This document shows positions 16,991 to 27,085 of a stretch of 64,000 nt of DNA, in pieces. How positions within the stretch are numbered: position 1 is the first letter of the stretch; each line of letters opens with the position of its first letter. Source of the stretch: Oceanomicrobium pacificus (GTDB lineage: Bacteria > Pseudomonadota > Alphaproteobacteria > Rhodobacterales > Rhodobacteraceae); assembly GCF_009833495.1 (NCBI RefSeq), contig NZ_WUWG01000003.1:434001-498000 (forward strand). The letters run 5' to 3'. The notes beneath the pieces are model-generated. The model saw only the letters and a list, made by a program, of their open reading frames with translations, had not been told where the DNA came from and searched no databases. The position numbers were made by a program, and so were the translations under genes.

Positions 16991-18583
16991 ATGCCCAAAG
17001 TACTGATTTCCGACAAGCTCAGCGACGCGGCTGTGCAGATTTTCAAGGATAACGGGGTGGAGGTCGATTTCCAGCCCGACCTCGGCAAGGATCCCGAGAA
17101 ACTCGCCGCCATCATCGGCGACTATGACGGGCTGGCGATCCGCTCCGCGACCAAGGTGACGGCGGACCTGATCGCGAAGGCCGACAATCTGAAGGTCGTC
17201 GGCCGGGCCGGGATCGGGGTCGACAATGTCGATATTCCGGCCGCGTCCGCCAAGGGGATCGTGGTGATGAACACGCCCTTCGGCAACTCGATCACCACGG
17301 CCGAACATGCGATTGCAATGCTCTTCTCGGTCGCCCGCCAGATCCCGGCGGCCGATGCGTCGACGCAGGCCGGCAAGTGGGAAAAATCCCGCTTCATGGG
17401 CGTGGAGATCACCGGCAAGACGCTTGGCCTGATCGGCGCGGGCAATATCGGCTCGGTCGTGGCCTCCCGCGCGCTGGGGCTGAAAATGAAGGTCGTCGCC
17501 TATGATCCGTTCCTCTCCGCCGACCGCGCGAAGGAAATGGGCGTGGAAAAGGTGGATGATCTCGACGAACTTCTGGGTCGCGCGGATTTCATCACCCTGC
17601 ATCTGCCGAAGACCGACAAGACGGCCAACCTCCTGTCCGCCGAACGGATCGCCAAGATCAAGCCGGGTGCGCGTCTGGTGAACTGCGCGCGCGGCGGTCT
17701 GGTCGACGAGGCCGCGGTGGCCGAGGCGCTGAAAGAGGGCCGTCTGGCCGGTGCCGCCTTTGACGTCTTTGCCGAGGAACCGGCGAAGGAAAACCCGCTC
17801 TTCGGTCTGCCCAACGTGATCTGCACGCCGCATCTGGGCGCCTCCACCACCGAGGCACAGGAAAATGTGGCGCTTCAGGTGGCCGAGCAGATGTCCGACT
17901 ATCTGGTCAAGGGGGCGATCTCCAACGCGCTCAACGCACCGTCGGTCACAGCCGAGGAAGCCCCGCTTCTGAAACCGTGGATCGCGCTCGCCGATGTGCT
18001 CGGCTCCTTTGCCGGGCAGGTCACCGAAAGCCCGATCGTGGAGATCGAGATCGAATATGTCGGCAAGGTGGGTGCGTTGAACCTCAAACCCCTGACCTCG
18101 GCCCTGACGGCAGCGCTCCTCAAACCGCTGGTGGGCGAGGGCGGTGTCAACATGGTCTCGGCCCCGATCGTGGCGCGCGAGCGTGGCATGCGGATCGCGG
18201 AAACCCGCAAGGACGAGCAGGGCGCCTACGGCACCTATATGCGGCTCGTCGTCAAGACCGAGAACCAGACCCGTTCTGTGGCCGGCACGATCTTCTCCGA
18301 CGGCAAGCCGCGCCTCATCCAGATCAAGGGGATCGGGCTGGAATCGGAGCCTCTGCCCTTCATGCTCTACACCACGAACACCGACACGCCGGGCTATATC
18401 GGTGCGCTGGGGTCGGCGCTTGGCGCGCTCGACGTGAACATCGCGACCTTCGCGCTGGGCCGGGCCGAGAAGAGCGGCGAGGCAATCGCGCTTCTGGGCA
18501 TCGACGAGCCGCTGAGCGAGGACATGCTGGCCCAGATCCGCGCCCTGCCGCAGGTCACGCAGGCCAAGGGCCTCAGCTTCTGA
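16991..18583 (+). CDS. serA: D-3-phosphoglycerate dehydrogenase, ACT-domain type
   Basis: SerA catalyses the first step of serine synthesis, NAD-dependent oxidation of 3-phosphoglycerate. The 530-residue length is that of type I enzymes: substrate/NAD domains (GLIGAGNIGS, CARGGLVDE, CTPHLGASTTEAQENVA), an intervening ASB domain (about 320-450) and a C-terminal ACT domain (from about 455, NTDTPGYIGALGSALG) that can bind serine. Start ATG 16991 has GGAG at 16981-16984; the upstream in-frame ATG at 16979 precedes the SD. A strong intrinsic terminator follows 28 bp after the stop. Confidence 0.97.
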   Translation: MPKVLISDKLSDAAVQIFKDNGVEVDFQPDLGKDPEKLAAIIGDYDGLAIRSATKVTADLIAKADNLKVVGRAGIGVDNVDIPAASAKGIVVMNTPFGNSITTAEHAIAMLFSVARQIPAADASTQAGKWEKSRFMGVEITGKTLGLIGAGNIGSVVASRALGLKMKVVAYDPFLSADRAKEMGVEKVDDLDELLGRADFITLHLPKTDKTANLLSAERIAKIKPGARLVNCARGGLVDEAAVAEALKEGRLAGAAFDVFAEEPAKENPLFGLPNVICTPHLGASTTEAQENVALQVAEQMSDYLVKGAISNALNAPSVTAEEAPLLKPWIALADVLGSFAGQVTESPIVEIEIEYVGKVGALNLKPLTSALTAALLKPLVGEGGVNMVSAPIVARERGMRIAETRKDEQGAYGTYMRLVVKTENQTRSVAGTIFSDGKPRLIQIKGIGLESEPLPFMLYTTNTDTPGYIGALGSALGALDVNIATFALGRAEKSGEAIALLGIDEPLSEDMLAQIRALPQVTQAKGLSF

Positions 18584-18611
18584 GCAGGCTCGCGCAACAT
18601 CGCACCAATGG

Positions 18612-18636
18612 AACGGGCCCTTCGGGGCCCGTTTTC
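18612..18636 (+). terminator. Intrinsic terminator after serA
   Basis: AACGGGCCC and GGGCCCGTT form a perfect 9-bp stem (18612-18620 / 18625-18633) closed by a TTCG tetraloop and followed by TTTTC. This is a textbook rho-independent terminator. It separates serA from purA, which has its own promoter in the following 90 bp. Confidence 0.92.
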
Positions 18637-18729
18637 GTGACGGCTGCGGGGACGCGGCGAAATGACGGTTTCGCCTGACGGGGCAGGCGGCTATAAGCCG
18701 GATGACAGCACGGATCGAAAGGCGGAACC

Positions 18730-20021
<1,292 letters not shown>

Positions 20022-20022
<1 letters not shown>

Positions 20023-20270
20023 TGGCGCTGAGCTACAAGGCACGGCGGCGCTGGTCGCTGGTGATCCTGCTCGTCGGGCTGCCGCTCTACATCGTGGTGG
20101 CAATCTCCATCGTGGCGCTTCTCGACCGCCCCCCTGTTCTTGTCGAACTTGGTATCTATATCATCCTGGGTATCCTCTGGGCGCTGCCGTTCAAATCCGT
20201 GTTTCGCGGGATCGGGCAGGCGGACCCGGATGCCGCCAAACCGGATGAGGAGAACCGACCCGATGCCTGA
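20022..20270 (+). CDS. DUF2842 small membrane protein
   Basis: The 82-residue protein has two hydrophobic segments (about 12-34 and 43-60) and a polar, acidic C-terminus rich in D, E, P and [20 protein letters not shown] followed by [17 protein letters not shown] matches what I know of the DUF2842 family, which is restricted largely to alphaproteobacteria and has no assigned function. The start overlaps the purA stop as TGATG and the end overlaps creA by 8 bp, so expression is tied to both. Confidence 0.8.
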
Positions 20271-20754
20271 CCTGACAGCCCTGCGCCGTCCGCTCGCCGC
20301 CGCCGGCCTTACACTGGCCGCACTGGCCGCACCCGCTGCTGCCGAACAGATCGGAGAGGTGGACACGGTCTGGAAGCTGCTCGGCGCCAACCACAAGATC
20401 ATTGTCGAGGCGTTTGACGACCCGAAGGTGGAGGGCGTCTCCTGTTTCGTCTCGCGCGCCAAGACCGGTGGCGTGTCCGGATCGTTGGGGCTGGCCGAAG
20501 ACACATCGGACGCCTCCATCGCCTGCCGTCAGGTCGGTCCGATCCGTTTCCGCGACGAGCTGGAGGAAGGCGAGGAAGTGTTCGGGCGCCGTGCTTCGGT
20601 GCTCTTCAAGAAGGTGCAGGTGGTGCGCTTCTTCGACAGGACACGCAACACGCTGGTCTACCTGACCTATTCCGACAAGCTGATCGAGGGCTCGCCCAAG
20701 AACAGCCTCTCGGCTGTGGTGATCCGCAAATGGGATGACCAGCCGGCAGACTGA
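20263..20754 (+). CDS. creA: CreA family periplasmic protein
   Basis: The 163-residue protein has a signal peptide ([18 protein letters not shown], cleavage near residue 25), then the CreA domain: [49 protein letters not shown], and [14 protein letters not shown]. Two conserved Cys (VSCFV and IACRQ) could form a disulfide in the periplasm. CreA sits in the creABCD operon of enterics but its biochemical role is unknown. I start it at ATG 20263, overlapping DUF2842 by 8 bp; the frame upstream of that is shadow. A bidirectional terminator follows. Confidence 0.88.
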   Translation: MPDLTALRRPLAAAGLTLAALAAPAAAEQIGEVDTVWKLLGANHKIIVEAFDDPKVEGVSCFVSRAKTGGVSGSLGLAEDTSDASIACRQVGPIRFRDELEEGEEVFGRRASVLFKKVQVVRFFDRTRNTLVYLTYSDKLIEGSPKNSLSAVVIRKWDDQPAD

Positions 20755-20772
20755 CCGCCGCCAAAAAATGCA

Positions 20773-20802
20773 AAAGGGCCGCCCCCTCGGGAGCGGCCCT
20801 TT
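20773..20802. terminator. Bidirectional intrinsic terminator between creA and the convergent 511-aa gene
   Basis: AAAGGGCCGC (20773-20782) pairs with GCGGCCCTTT (20793-20802) over 10 bp, with an inner CCC/GGG extension. Read on the + strand it ends in TTT; read on the - strand the stem is followed by TTGCATTTTTTGG. It lies 18 bp after creA and 21 bp after the end of the gene on the other strand, so it can serve both. Confidence 0.85.
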
Positions 20803-20823
20803 GCTGTGCGCGCCTGCGTGGGG

Positions 20824-22359
20824 TCAGGCGGCGCCGATCTTGGTCTCGTAGGAGAAGAGCGCGGCGTCGGAGATGGAGAACTGGCCGTCCTCGCCGCGCA
20901 GGATGGTGCCGTTGCGCACCAGCTTGCCGAAGCTCTTGATCCGGGCTTCCGGCGAATAGTTCTTCTCGCCGCTCATCTGGTCGATCATGCGGATGACCGA
21001 ACTGCGGCTGAACTGGTGCTGGCCCGACACGATGGTCATGTAGGCGGCCGACGCTTCGAGCAGTTCGGGCAGATTGGCCGCGCCGACCTTGCGGGCAAAG
21101 TCTCGCAGCTCGTCGCCATTGGCCGCACCGGCGTCGCTGCGGGCCGGGGTCAGGCGACCGCCATCCTGCACGAGGCGGACCACATTTTCCGGCCGTGCGG
21201 GCGCCGGCGTCACACGCTCGGTCGCACCCAGCGTCAGCGGGCTGGCGCTCGGCTTCGGCACAGCGGTCTCGGCAGCGGCCTCGGCCACCGGAGCGGGGGC
21301 CGGTGCGACCGGTTCCTCGACCTTCGGTGCCACCTTCATTTCCGGTGCCAGTTGCAGCGGCGTCAGCAGGAGCGGGGCCGCTTTCGGTTCGGCCTCCGCC
21401 ACCGGCTCGGGCTGCGGCGCGGGGGCCGCTTCCGGCAGCGGCGCGTCCGTGGCGACAGGTGTGGCATCGGCCGGAGCCTCGAAGGCAGCGCCGAACGGCT
21501 CGTCCATGATCGGCGCGGCCTCGTCCGAGGCGAGCGGCGTCACTTCCGCGTCGGCGTCGATCACCGGATCCTCGGCCATCACGTCCTTCAGCTGAACCAT
21601 CGGGTTGGCCGGCGGCAGGGCAGGGTCGGCATGGGTCTTGGCCAGAAGACGCTCCAGCGCCGCATCCTCATCCGCATCGTCGGTTGCTGTGGCGACGGCG
21701 TCGTCTTCGTTCGCCTCTGCCAGAACCGTCTCGATATCGGCGGTCAGGAACGGGTCCTTCTCGGCCAGCTGTGCGGCATCGGCAAGCGGGTCGGGCGCCC
21801 AGTCATGGCCGTCATCGAGCGTGTCGAAACCCACCGCCTCGATCGGGTCGAGCGGCGCGTCCTGACGCGTGTCATCGGCGGACACGTCGATCGCCGCGTC
21901 AACGGCCGTCACCGTGTCGGGGGCGGAGATGCCTTCGGCGACATCCACCTGCGGCTCGGGGACGGCTTCCGGCTCTGGTGCGGCCTCAATGGCAACCGGT
22001 GCGGCCGGCTGTTCCGCGGCCGCTTCAGCCACCATCGGCTCTGCCTTCGCTTCGGACGTGCCTTTGGTCGACAGGGCCGTCACGGAGGCTGCGGATTTGC
22101 GCAGCACCACCTGGTTGTCGGTCACCTCGGCAGAAATCTCGCCGCCCTTGTCGGCCTCGCTCGCGCTGTCGGCGGCCAGAACCGCCAGATAGGCGCTGTC
22201 GGGCCGCTCGGGATGCGCGCCGAAGGACGGGTCCCGGCTGGCCAGTTGCTGGAAGTAATCCACAACGTTGCGCATCACCGGAAACGGGTCGTCAAACCCT
22301 TCGAGCGTGCAGGAGAAGGCGCCATAGGCGACGGTCAGTTTCTTTTGGGAAAGTTCCAT
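20824..22359 (-). CDS. Long acidic Ala/Glu-rich protein of unknown function
   Basis: The 511-residue protein has three parts. A conserved-looking N-terminal block (1-70) includes KLTVAYGAFSCTLEGFDDP and a helix VMRNVVDYFQQLA. A long central region (about 75-370) is rich in Ala, Glu, Asp, Pro and Val and is almost certainly disordered. A C-terminal domain (about 400-511) is helical (DELRDFARKVGAANLPELL, SRSSVIRMIDQM) and ends with ISDAALFSYETKIGAA. No membrane segment or signal peptide is visible. I recall relatives in Rhodobacterales loosely annotated as CheA-like, but I see no histidine kinase or CheA motif. It may be a scaffold. A shared terminator lies downstream. Confidence 0.75.
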   Translation of the reverse strand: MELSQKKLTVAYGAFSCTLEGFDDPFPVMRNVVDYFQQLASRDPSFGAHPERPDSAYLAVLAADSASEADKGGEISAEVTDNQVVLRKSAASVTALSTKGTSEAKAEPMVAEAAAEQPAAPVAIEAAPEPEAVPEPQVDVAEGISAPDTVTAVDAAIDVSADDTRQDAPLDPIEAVGFDTLDDGHDWAPDPLADAAQLAEKDPFLTADIETVLAEANEDDAVATATDDADEDAALERLLAKTHADPALPPANPMVQLKDVMAEDPVIDADAEVTPLASDEAAPIMDEPFGAAFEAPADATPVATDAPLPEAAPAPQPEPVAEAEPKAAPLLLTPLQLAPEMKVAPKVEEPVAPAPAPVAEAAAETAVPKPSASPLTLGATERVTPAPARPENVVRLVQDGGRLTPARSDAGAANGDELRDFARKVGAANLPELLEASAAYMTIVSGQHQFSRSSVIRMIDQMSGEKNYSPEARIKSFGKLVRNGTILRGEDGQFSISDAALFSYETKIGAA

Positions 22360-22475
22360 GAGCAGGGGGTTCCATACGCTGGGGGAGCGCGCCGATCGGT
22401 TCGCAGGTCGATCGGGACGAACGCAGGGGCGGGCGCAGGCAAGAGGCAGGCAAACAGGTTGACGCTGGCTGCGCG

Positions 22476-23168
22476 ATGCAGCACTTCGATCATATGACGC
22501 AGACGCTTTATCATCTGTCCGAACCCGTTACCCTTCTGGGAGCTGCTCCCATCGACGATCGGGCGCTTGACCTTGCGACGCAGGTGGCTCCCGAGGTGAT
22601 CGCCGCGGATGGCGGAGCGAACCTTGCGGCCGAGCGGGGCCTGGCACTCAAAGCCATCATTGGCGATCTTGATTCCATGGTTAACGCTAAAAATTGGCAA
22701 AAATCAGGCACAACCGTTCATCACCTCACGGACCAGGTGAGCACCGACCTTGAAAAATGCCTCTATTCGGTGGATGCGCCGCTCTATCTGGGGGTGGGAT
22801 TTCTCAGCGGATTGCTCGACCATACGCTGGCCGCGATGCATGCGCTCGTCGCCTATCCGCACCGCAATCTGGTGCTGATCGGACCGCATGAAATCTGCTT
22901 TCTCGCACCGCTGGAGCTGGAATTGGACCTGCCGGCGGGCATGCGCCTGTCGCTCTTTCCCTTGGCCGAGGTCAGCGGCACCCGGTCGGACGGGCTGGTC
23001 TGGCCGATCGACGGTTTGACCCTGTCGCCGCTGACCCGCATCGGCACCTCGAATGCGGTCTCGGAAAGACCGGTGCGCATCGGGATCGACCGGCGGGCGC
23101 TTGTCGTGATCCTGCCGCGTGCGGCGCTCGGGTCCGTGCTGGCGGCGCTGGGTCCTGCCCGCGCCTGA
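22476..23168 (+). CDS. thiN: Thiamine pyrophosphokinase
   Basis: The enzyme transfers pyrophosphate from ATP to thiamine, giving TPP. The 230-residue protein contains the family signatures AADGGANLA, IIGDLDSM and DQVSTDLEKCL, followed by the C-terminal beta-sandwich domain with GLVWPIDGLTLS. ATG 22476 and ATG 22494 are both possible starts; neither has a clear SD. The gene stands alone and ends 5 bp before the convergent sdaA. The upstream 116 bp shared with the divergent acidic-protein gene must hold both promoters. I saw no TPP riboswitch in it. Confidence 0.9.
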   Translation: MQHFDHMTQTLYHLSEPVTLLGAAPIDDRALDLATQVAPEVIAADGGANLAAERGLALKAIIGDLDSMVNAKNWQKSGTTVHHLTDQVSTDLEKCLYSVDAPLYLGVGFLSGLLDHTLAAMHALVAYPHRNLVLIGPHEICFLAPLELELDLPAGMRLSLFPLAEVSGTRSDGLVWPIDGLTLSPLTRIGTSNAVSERPVRIGIDRRALVVILPRAALGSVLAALGPARA

Positions 23169-23172
23169 CGGG

Positions 23173-24564
23173 TCAGCAGGAGGGCACGTTCACAGCCAGC
23201 CCGCCCAGCGAGGTTTCCTTGTATTTGCTGTTCATGTCGAGCCCGGTCTGGCGCATCGTCTCGATACAGGCGTCAAGCGATACCAGATGCTGCCCGTCGC
23301 CGCGCAGCGCCATCGAGGCGGCGGACACGGCCTTGATCGCACCCAGCCCGTTGCGCTCGATGCAGGGGGCCTGCACCAGTCCGCGGATCGGGTCGCAGGT
23401 CATGCCCAGATGGTGCTCCAGCGCGATCTCGGCCGCGTTTTCCACCTGTTCCGGTGACCCGCCGAGAACGGCGCAGAGGCCCGCAGCTGCCATGGCGCTG
23501 GCCGATCCGACCTCGCCCTGACAGCCGACCTCCGCGCCGGAGATCGACGCGTTGGTCTTGATCAGCCCGCCGATCGCCGCGGCCGTCAGCAGGAAATCAG
23601 GCACCCGGTCGCTGTGCGCCCCGGGCACCATTTGCAGCCAGTAGCGCAGGGTTGCCGGCAACACGCCGGCCGCGCCGTTCGTCGGGGCCGTGACGACCTG
23701 CCCCCCGGCGGCATTTTCCTCGTTCACCGCGATGGCAAAAACCGAAATCCAGTCGTTGACGACATGCGGCGCGGTCTGGTTGCGGCCAAACTCGGCCTGC
23801 AGCGCGTCATGGATGCCCTTGGCGCGCCGCCGCAGGTTCAACCCGCCCGGCAGCGTCCCGTCGCGTGACAGGCCGCGCTCGATGGACCGGTCCATCACCG
23901 CCCAGAGTGCCGCGATGTCCGCATCGAGGTCAGTGCCGCTGTAATGCACCCGCTCGTTGGCGCGTTTCATGTCGGCAATGCTCTTGCCCGACGCGCGGGC
24001 CATGCGCAGCATCTCGAGGGCGGAATGAAACGGGTAGGGAACCGGTTTGTCCGGCTGGCCGGGGCCGCCATCCTCCAGCTCGCGTGGGGTCAGCACGAAG
24101 CCGCCGCCGACCGAGTAATAGGTCTCCTGCCGCGCCAGCACGCCGCGAGCATCATAGGCCGACACGACCATACCGTTGGCGTGGCCGGGCAGGGGCGGGC
24201 CGTAGTCGAAAATGATGTCCGTCTCCGGGTCGAAGCGGAGCGGGGGCAGTCCTTCGGGATGCAGCATCTTCTCGCGGTCGATCCGGTCCAGCTCCGTCTC
24301 GGCCGCGTCGGCGTCGAAATCGTCCGGCCGGAAGCCGGCCAGCCCGAGGATGGTCGCACGGTCGGTCGCATGGCCCTTGCCGGTGAAGGCCAGCGACCCG
24401 TGCAGCTTGCAGTCGACCGCGGTCACCGGACCCGCGCCCGGAATGGCGCCTTCGGTCCGCCGCATCAGGTCCAGAAACCGCCCGCCCGCCACCATCGGAC
24501 CCATCGTGTGCGAACTGGACGGGCCGATACCGACCTTGAAGATATCGAAGACGCTGAGGAACAT
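23173..24564 (-). CDS. sdaA: L-serine dehydratase, single-chain iron-sulfur type
   Basis: SdaA deaminates L-serine to pyruvate with a [4Fe-4S] cluster. The 463-residue protein has the beta domain first ([20 protein letters not shown]) and the alpha domain with [13 protein letters not shown] and [19 protein letters not shown], which provide the cluster cysteines. The reading frame is open to 24681, but ATG 24564 gives the exact family N-terminus. It is divergent from rpiA, and converges with the thiamine pyrophosphokinase gene, whose stop is only 4 bp away. It counterbalances the serC/serA pair 5 kb upstream. Confidence 0.95.
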   Translation of the reverse strand: MFLSVFDIFKVGIGPSSSHTMGPMVAGGRFLDLMRRTEGAIPGAGPVTAVDCKLHGSLAFTGKGHATDRATILGLAGFRPDDFDADAAETELDRIDREKMLHPEGLPPLRFDPETDIIFDYGPPLPGHANGMVVSAYDARGVLARQETYYSVGGGFVLTPRELEDGGPGQPDKPVPYPFHSALEMLRMARASGKSIADMKRANERVHYSGTDLDADIAALWAVMDRSIERGLSRDGTLPGGLNLRRRAKGIHDALQAEFGRNQTAPHVVNDWISVFAIAVNEENAAGGQVVTAPTNGAAGVLPATLRYWLQMVPGAHSDRVPDFLLTAAAIGGLIKTNASISGAEVGCQGEVGSASAMAAAGLCAVLGGSPEQVENAAEIALEHHLGMTCDPIRGLVQAPCIERNGLGAIKAVSAASMALRGDGQHLVSLDACIETMRQTGLDMNSKYKETSLGGLAVNVPSC

Positions 24565-24772
24565 GTGCGCGTAGGCCTGCCGGTCATGGTTGCAATCGGA
24601 CCGGAGCCTAGCGGGGCGGGAACCGCGGCGAAAGGGGGATTGCGACCCCCTGCGCGCAGGCCGCGTCACGGACCCTAGCAACGCGTGTCCGGTCGGGGCG
24701 AAACCGCTCGCACCGCCCCGGAAAACCGCCTATAAGTCCGCGCAAACGCCCCGCCAGCTCCGAGGACAGACC

Positions 24773-25558
24773 ATGCAGCCCGCCACATCCCCCGCCGAAC
24801 GCGCGAAATTCTATGCCGCCCGTCATGCGTTGAAAGAGGTCAAATCGGGGATGCGTGTCGGGCTCGGCACCGGTTCGACGGCGGCCTGGTTCGTGAAGCT
24901 CCTTGGCGAGCGGGTCGCCAAAGAGGGGCTGGAAGTGCGCTGTGCCGCGACCTCCACCCGAACGGCGGACATGGCGCGCGAACTGGGCATCCCGCTCTTC
25001 TCGCTCGACGAGTTGGGCTGGCTCGACGTGACCTTCGACGGCGCGGACGAGGTCGACCCGAAGCTGAACCTGATCAAGGGCGGCGGCGGCGCGCTGTTGC
25101 AGGAGAAGATCGTCGCAACGGCGTCCGACCGGATGGTGGTGTTGACCGACAGTTCCAAGGAAGTGGACACGCTCGGCGCTTTCCCCCTGCCGGTCGAGAT
25201 TGTCCGTTTCGGCTGGGAAACCACCCAGTCGCTCGTGACCGAGGCGCTCGACGGGGCTGATGTGATGGGCCATGGGGTGAGCCTGCGCAAGGATCGCGAT
25301 CAACCTTACGTCACCGACGAAGGGCATTATATCCTCGATCTGCACCTGCGCCGGATCGGCAAGCCGCGGGCCCTGTCGAACACGCTTCTCAATATCGCCG
25401 GTGTGGTTGAGACGGGCCTCTTCCTCGACATTGCCGACAGCGTGGTGATCGGCTCACCTTCGGGTGAGGTGCGGGTTCGTGACCTTGAAGGCGAGGCGCA
25501 TTTCACCCCAAGTGACGAGGAACTGGAAAGCGGCAGCATCTTCTCGCCCGATTACTGA
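24773..25558 (+). CDS. rpiA: Ribose-5-phosphate isomerase A
   Basis: RpiA interconverts ribose-5-phosphate and ribulose-5-phosphate. The 261-residue protein shows GLGTGSTAAWFV, TFDGADEVDPKLNLIKGGGGALLQEK and the LRKDRDQPYVTDEGHYILDL segment, all diagnostic. ATG 24773 follows GAGGACAGACC. The frame continues upstream to 24590 but that part overlaps the sdaA upstream region and is not RpiA-like. It is followed by gor after 99 bp, likely in the same transcript. Confidence 0.97.
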   Translation: MQPATSPAERAKFYAARHALKEVKSGMRVGLGTGSTAAWFVKLLGERVAKEGLEVRCAATSTRTADMARELGIPLFSLDELGWLDVTFDGADEVDPKLNLIKGGGGALLQEKIVATASDRMVVLTDSSKEVDTLGAFPLPVEIVRFGWETTQSLVTEALDGADVMGHGVSLRKDRDQPYVTDEGHYILDLHLRRIGKPRALSNTLLNIAGVVETGLFLDIADSVVIGSPSGEVRVRDLEGEAHFTPSDEELESGSIFSPDY

Positions 25559-25657
25559 CCGGGCGTCCGGGGCAGGTCATCCGGCCCGGCTGCACGCCAG
25601 TCCAACCGACATGCCCGCCGCGTCGCGGGCCACAAAGCCACAAAAGGAGCAAATCCC

Positions 25658-27016
25658 ATGGCCGAGTTCGACTATGACCTCTTCGTGATCGGCGGGGGCT
25701 CGGGCGGTGTGCGGGCCGCGCGGCTGGCAGCCCAGACCGGCGCCCGCGTGGCGCTGGCCGAGGAGTATCGCTACGGCGGAACCTGCGTGATCCGGGGCTG
25801 CGTGCCGAAAAAACTCATGGTCTATGCCTCGCAATTTTCCGAGATCGCGGACCATGCCGAGGGCTATGGCTGGAGCTTCGACAAGGGCCGGTTCAGCTGG
25901 CCCGACTTCATGGCGCATAAGGATGCGGAGATCGCGCGGCTCGAAGGGCTCTATCACAAGAACCTGAAGGCGGCCGGCGTGGAACTGTTCGACACGCGCG
26001 CCACGCTGCTTGATCCGCATCGCGTCGCCTGTTCCAACGGTGCGGAATTCACCGCTCAGCATATTCTTGTGGCGACCGGCGCCGCGCCCTTCATGCCGGA
26101 CGTGCCGGGGATCGAACATGCGATCAGCTCGAACGAGTTTTTCGAGCTTTCGGCCATGCCCGAGCGGGTCCTGATCGTCGGCGGCGGATATATTGCCTGC
26201 GAGTTTGCCGGCATCCTGAACGGCATGGGTGCGCATGTGACCCAGTTCTACCGCCGCGACCAGATCCTGCGCGGTTTCGACCGCGACGTGCGCGACCATG
26301 TGGCCGAGGAAATGCGCAAGAAGGGCATCGCCCTGCGCATCCAGACCGATGTGGACCGGATCGAGAAAACCGACGCGGGCCTGACGGTCCATGTCGATGT
26401 CGGCGGCACGATCGAGGTCGATGCCGTGATCTACGCCACCGGCCGCAACCCCAATTCAGCCGGCATGGGGCTTGCCGAACTGGGTGTGGAACTGGCCGGC
26501 AACGGCGCGGTCAAGGTGGACGACTATTCGCAGACGGCCGTGCCCTCGATCTATGCGATCGGTGACGTGACCGATCGGATGGCGCTGACCCCGGTGGCCA
26601 TCCGCGAGGGCATCGCCTTCGTCGAAACGGTCTTCAAGTCCAATCCGACCAAGCCCGACTACGAGCTTGTTCCCACTGCGGTTTTCACCCAGCCGGAGGC
26701 CGGTGTCGTCGGCCTGACCGAGGGGGCGGCGCGCGATTTCGGCCCGGTCGAGATCTACCGCACGAGCTTCCGGTCCATGTATCATGTGCTCGCACGGTCC
26801 GACGAACGGATGCTGATGAAGATCATCGTCCAGAAGGACACGCGACAGGTGCTCGGCGTCCATATTGTCGGCCACGGCGCGGGCGACATGATCCAGTTGG
26901 CCGGGATCGCAGTAAAGATGGGAGCGACCAAGGAAGATTTCGACGCCACCGTCGCAGTCCATCCGGTCGCGGCCGAGGAACTGGTCACCCTGCGCGACCC
27001 GGTTCCTGAGACTTGA
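25658..27016 (+). CDS. gor: Glutathione-disulfide reductase
   Basis: The 452-residue flavoprotein has an FAD fold (FVIGGGSGGVRAARLAA), the redox pair in GGTCVIRGCVPKK, an NADPH domain (VLIVGGGYIACEFAGI) and a C-terminal dimer domain with the active-site HPVAAEE, where most family members read HPTxxEE. It reduces GSSG with NADPH in the cytosol. ATG 25658 sits behind AAAAGGAGCAAATCCC. Length and the plain N-terminus fit the alphaproteobacterial plant-like class. Pairing with rpiA is reasonable, as the pentose phosphate pathway supplies NADPH. Confidence 0.95.
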   Translation: MAEFDYDLFVIGGGSGGVRAARLAAQTGARVALAEEYRYGGTCVIRGCVPKKLMVYASQFSEIADHAEGYGWSFDKGRFSWPDFMAHKDAEIARLEGLYHKNLKAAGVELFDTRATLLDPHRVACSNGAEFTAQHILVATGAAPFMPDVPGIEHAISSNEFFELSAMPERVLIVGGGYIACEFAGILNGMGAHVTQFYRRDQILRGFDRDVRDHVAEEMRKKGIALRIQTDVDRIEKTDAGLTVHVDVGGTIEVDAVIYATGRNPNSAGMGLAELGVELAGNGAVKVDDYSQTAVPSIYAIGDVTDRMALTPVAIREGIAFVETVFKSNPTKPDYELVPTAVFTQPEAGVVGLTEGAARDFGPVEIYRTSFRSMYHVLARSDERMLMKIIVQKDTRQVLGVHIVGHGAGDMIQLAGIAVKMGATKEDFDATVAVHPVAAEELVTLRDPVPET

Positions 27017-27085
27017 AATTGTGTTAGGAATGAACAGGTTCATTTCGGTGGACCAGACGCGATAAATCAGAGGAAGAACAGCCAC

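Noticed and set aside
20806-22497. 563-residue plus-strand frame over the acidic-protein gene
   Set aside because: Gly/Arg-rich sequence read from the opposite strand; the minus-strand protein has a sensible composition, plausible domain ends and its own terminator.
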